Part shown: positions 12,641 through 12,974 of the stretch, in pieces | Numbering within the stretch: the first letter of the stretch is position 1 | Layout: every line of letters starts with the position of its first letter | Source: JBBQKP01 sp038326995 | Lineage (GTDB): Bacteria > Planctomycetota > Phycisphaerae > Tepidisphaerales > Tepidisphaeraceae | Assembly: GCA_038326995.1 (NCBI GenBank) | Contig: JBBQKP010000088.1 | Coordinates: forward strand, 1 to 12,974 | Direction of reading: 5' to 3' | Length of the DNA: 12,974 bases | Made by a program: the position numbers and the translations under genes | The notes under the pieces: generated by a model | What the model was told of the DNA's origin: nothing | The model's input: the letters and a program-made list of their open reading frames with translations, nothing else | Databases searched by the model: none

Positions 12641-12974
12641 CACAGCTGTTTCAAGAACGCTTCGATACGGTCCAGGCCCTTATCGATCTGCTCCATGGAC
12701 GTTGCGAACGACAGCCGCACGTGCGTGTCGAAGCCGCTGTCATTTCCCGGCACGACTGCGACGTGCGCGTTCTCCAGCAGGATCGACGAGAAGCTGATCG
12801 CGTCGGTGATGGTCTGGTGATTCGTTGTCTTGCCGCCGATCGACTTGCCGAAATATTTGCTGACATTGGGGAAGCAGTAAAACGCCCCGGCCGGCTTGAC
12901 GCAGTGGATGTCGGGCATGGACGAAAGCCGCTTCCACATATGCAGGCCGCGCTTCTCGAATTGAACGCGCATCG
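12640..12974 (-). CDS. Class I/II PLP-dependent aminotransferase, C-terminal part (cut by window edge)
   Basis: The last 110 or so residues of an aspartate-aminotransferase-like enzyme (fold type I), which moves an amino group between an amino acid and a 2-oxoacid with pyridoxal phosphate. The segment includes the family pattern GAFYCFPNVS, AVVPGNDSGF and HVRLSFATSMEQIDKGLDRI, where the Arg of VRLSFA is the expected substrate alpha-carboxylate ligand. The PLP lysine and N-terminal domain lie outside the window, so substrate preference cannot be read. It most resembles the aspartate/aromatic aminotransferase subgroup common in bacteria. The frame is open through the right edge; a Met at 12972 is internal, not a start. 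The TGA stop abuts the 20 bp repeat array that precedes thiS. Confidence 0.88.
   Translation of the reverse strand, partial: MRVQFEKRGLHMWKRLSSMPDIHCVKPAGAFYCFPNVSKYFGKSIGGKTTNHQTITDAISFSSILLENAHVAVVPGNDSGFDTHVRLSFATSMEQIDKGLDRIEAFLKQL

Overview
This 13 kb window is from a GC-rich bacterium. I place it tentatively in the Planctomycetota or a neighbouring group. The reasons are indirect: Shine-Dalgarno sequences are weak or absent, GTG and probably TTG starts occur, genes with unrelated jobs sit side by side, and intergenic gaps hold large palindromes. No rRNA, tRNA, CRISPR array, transposase or phage gene is visible.

Layout. (1) 1-218, minus: the first 72 codons of an unrecognised gene with a Lys/Glu-rich tail, cut by the window edge. 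(2) 401-4258, minus: two genes 9 bp apart, an APH-fold small-molecule kinase followed by a P1B copper-type ATPase. (3) 4382-8185, plus, diverging from the kinase: an ABC ATPase and a 979-residue two-module FtsX-type permease, together a likely lipid or envelope ABC exporter of the LolD/MacB/YbbA-YbbP kind. (4) 8186-8641: a convergent gap holding a REPIN-like palindrome. (5) 8642-12974, all minus, transcribed from the right edge leftwards: the 3' end of a class I/II aminotransferase, a ThiS-like sulfur carrier, a STAS-domain protein, a GlmM-type phosphohexose mutase, and a membrane-anchored alpha/beta-hydrolase-fold protein. The genes on either side of the STAS gene are separated from it by inverted repeats, so this is probably not one operon.

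Two patterns run across gene boundaries. First, four consecutive genes (kinase, copper ATPase, ABC ATPase, permease) carry short in-frame tandem repeats with different sequences, all at predicted loops or termini. The clear arrays have 12 or 15 bp units; the permease array is degenerate. A 20 bp tandem repeat covers the thiS start region. This looks like a genome-wide habit of minisatellite growth that is tolerated where it keeps frame. Second, three unrelated inverted-repeat elements sit in three gaps within 4 kb. One has GTAG/CTAC ends like REP/REPIN elements. One shows a compensatory base-pair change between its two hairpins. One is a perfect 21 bp palindrome arm pair.

Among the proteins, the main oddities are the hydrolase-fold protein, which has Asp at the nucleophile elbow and no His after the acid position, and the copper ATPase, which has Asp where the last helix normally has a second Ser. 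I see no clear new defence or biosynthetic system. The repeat biology is the part most worth following up.
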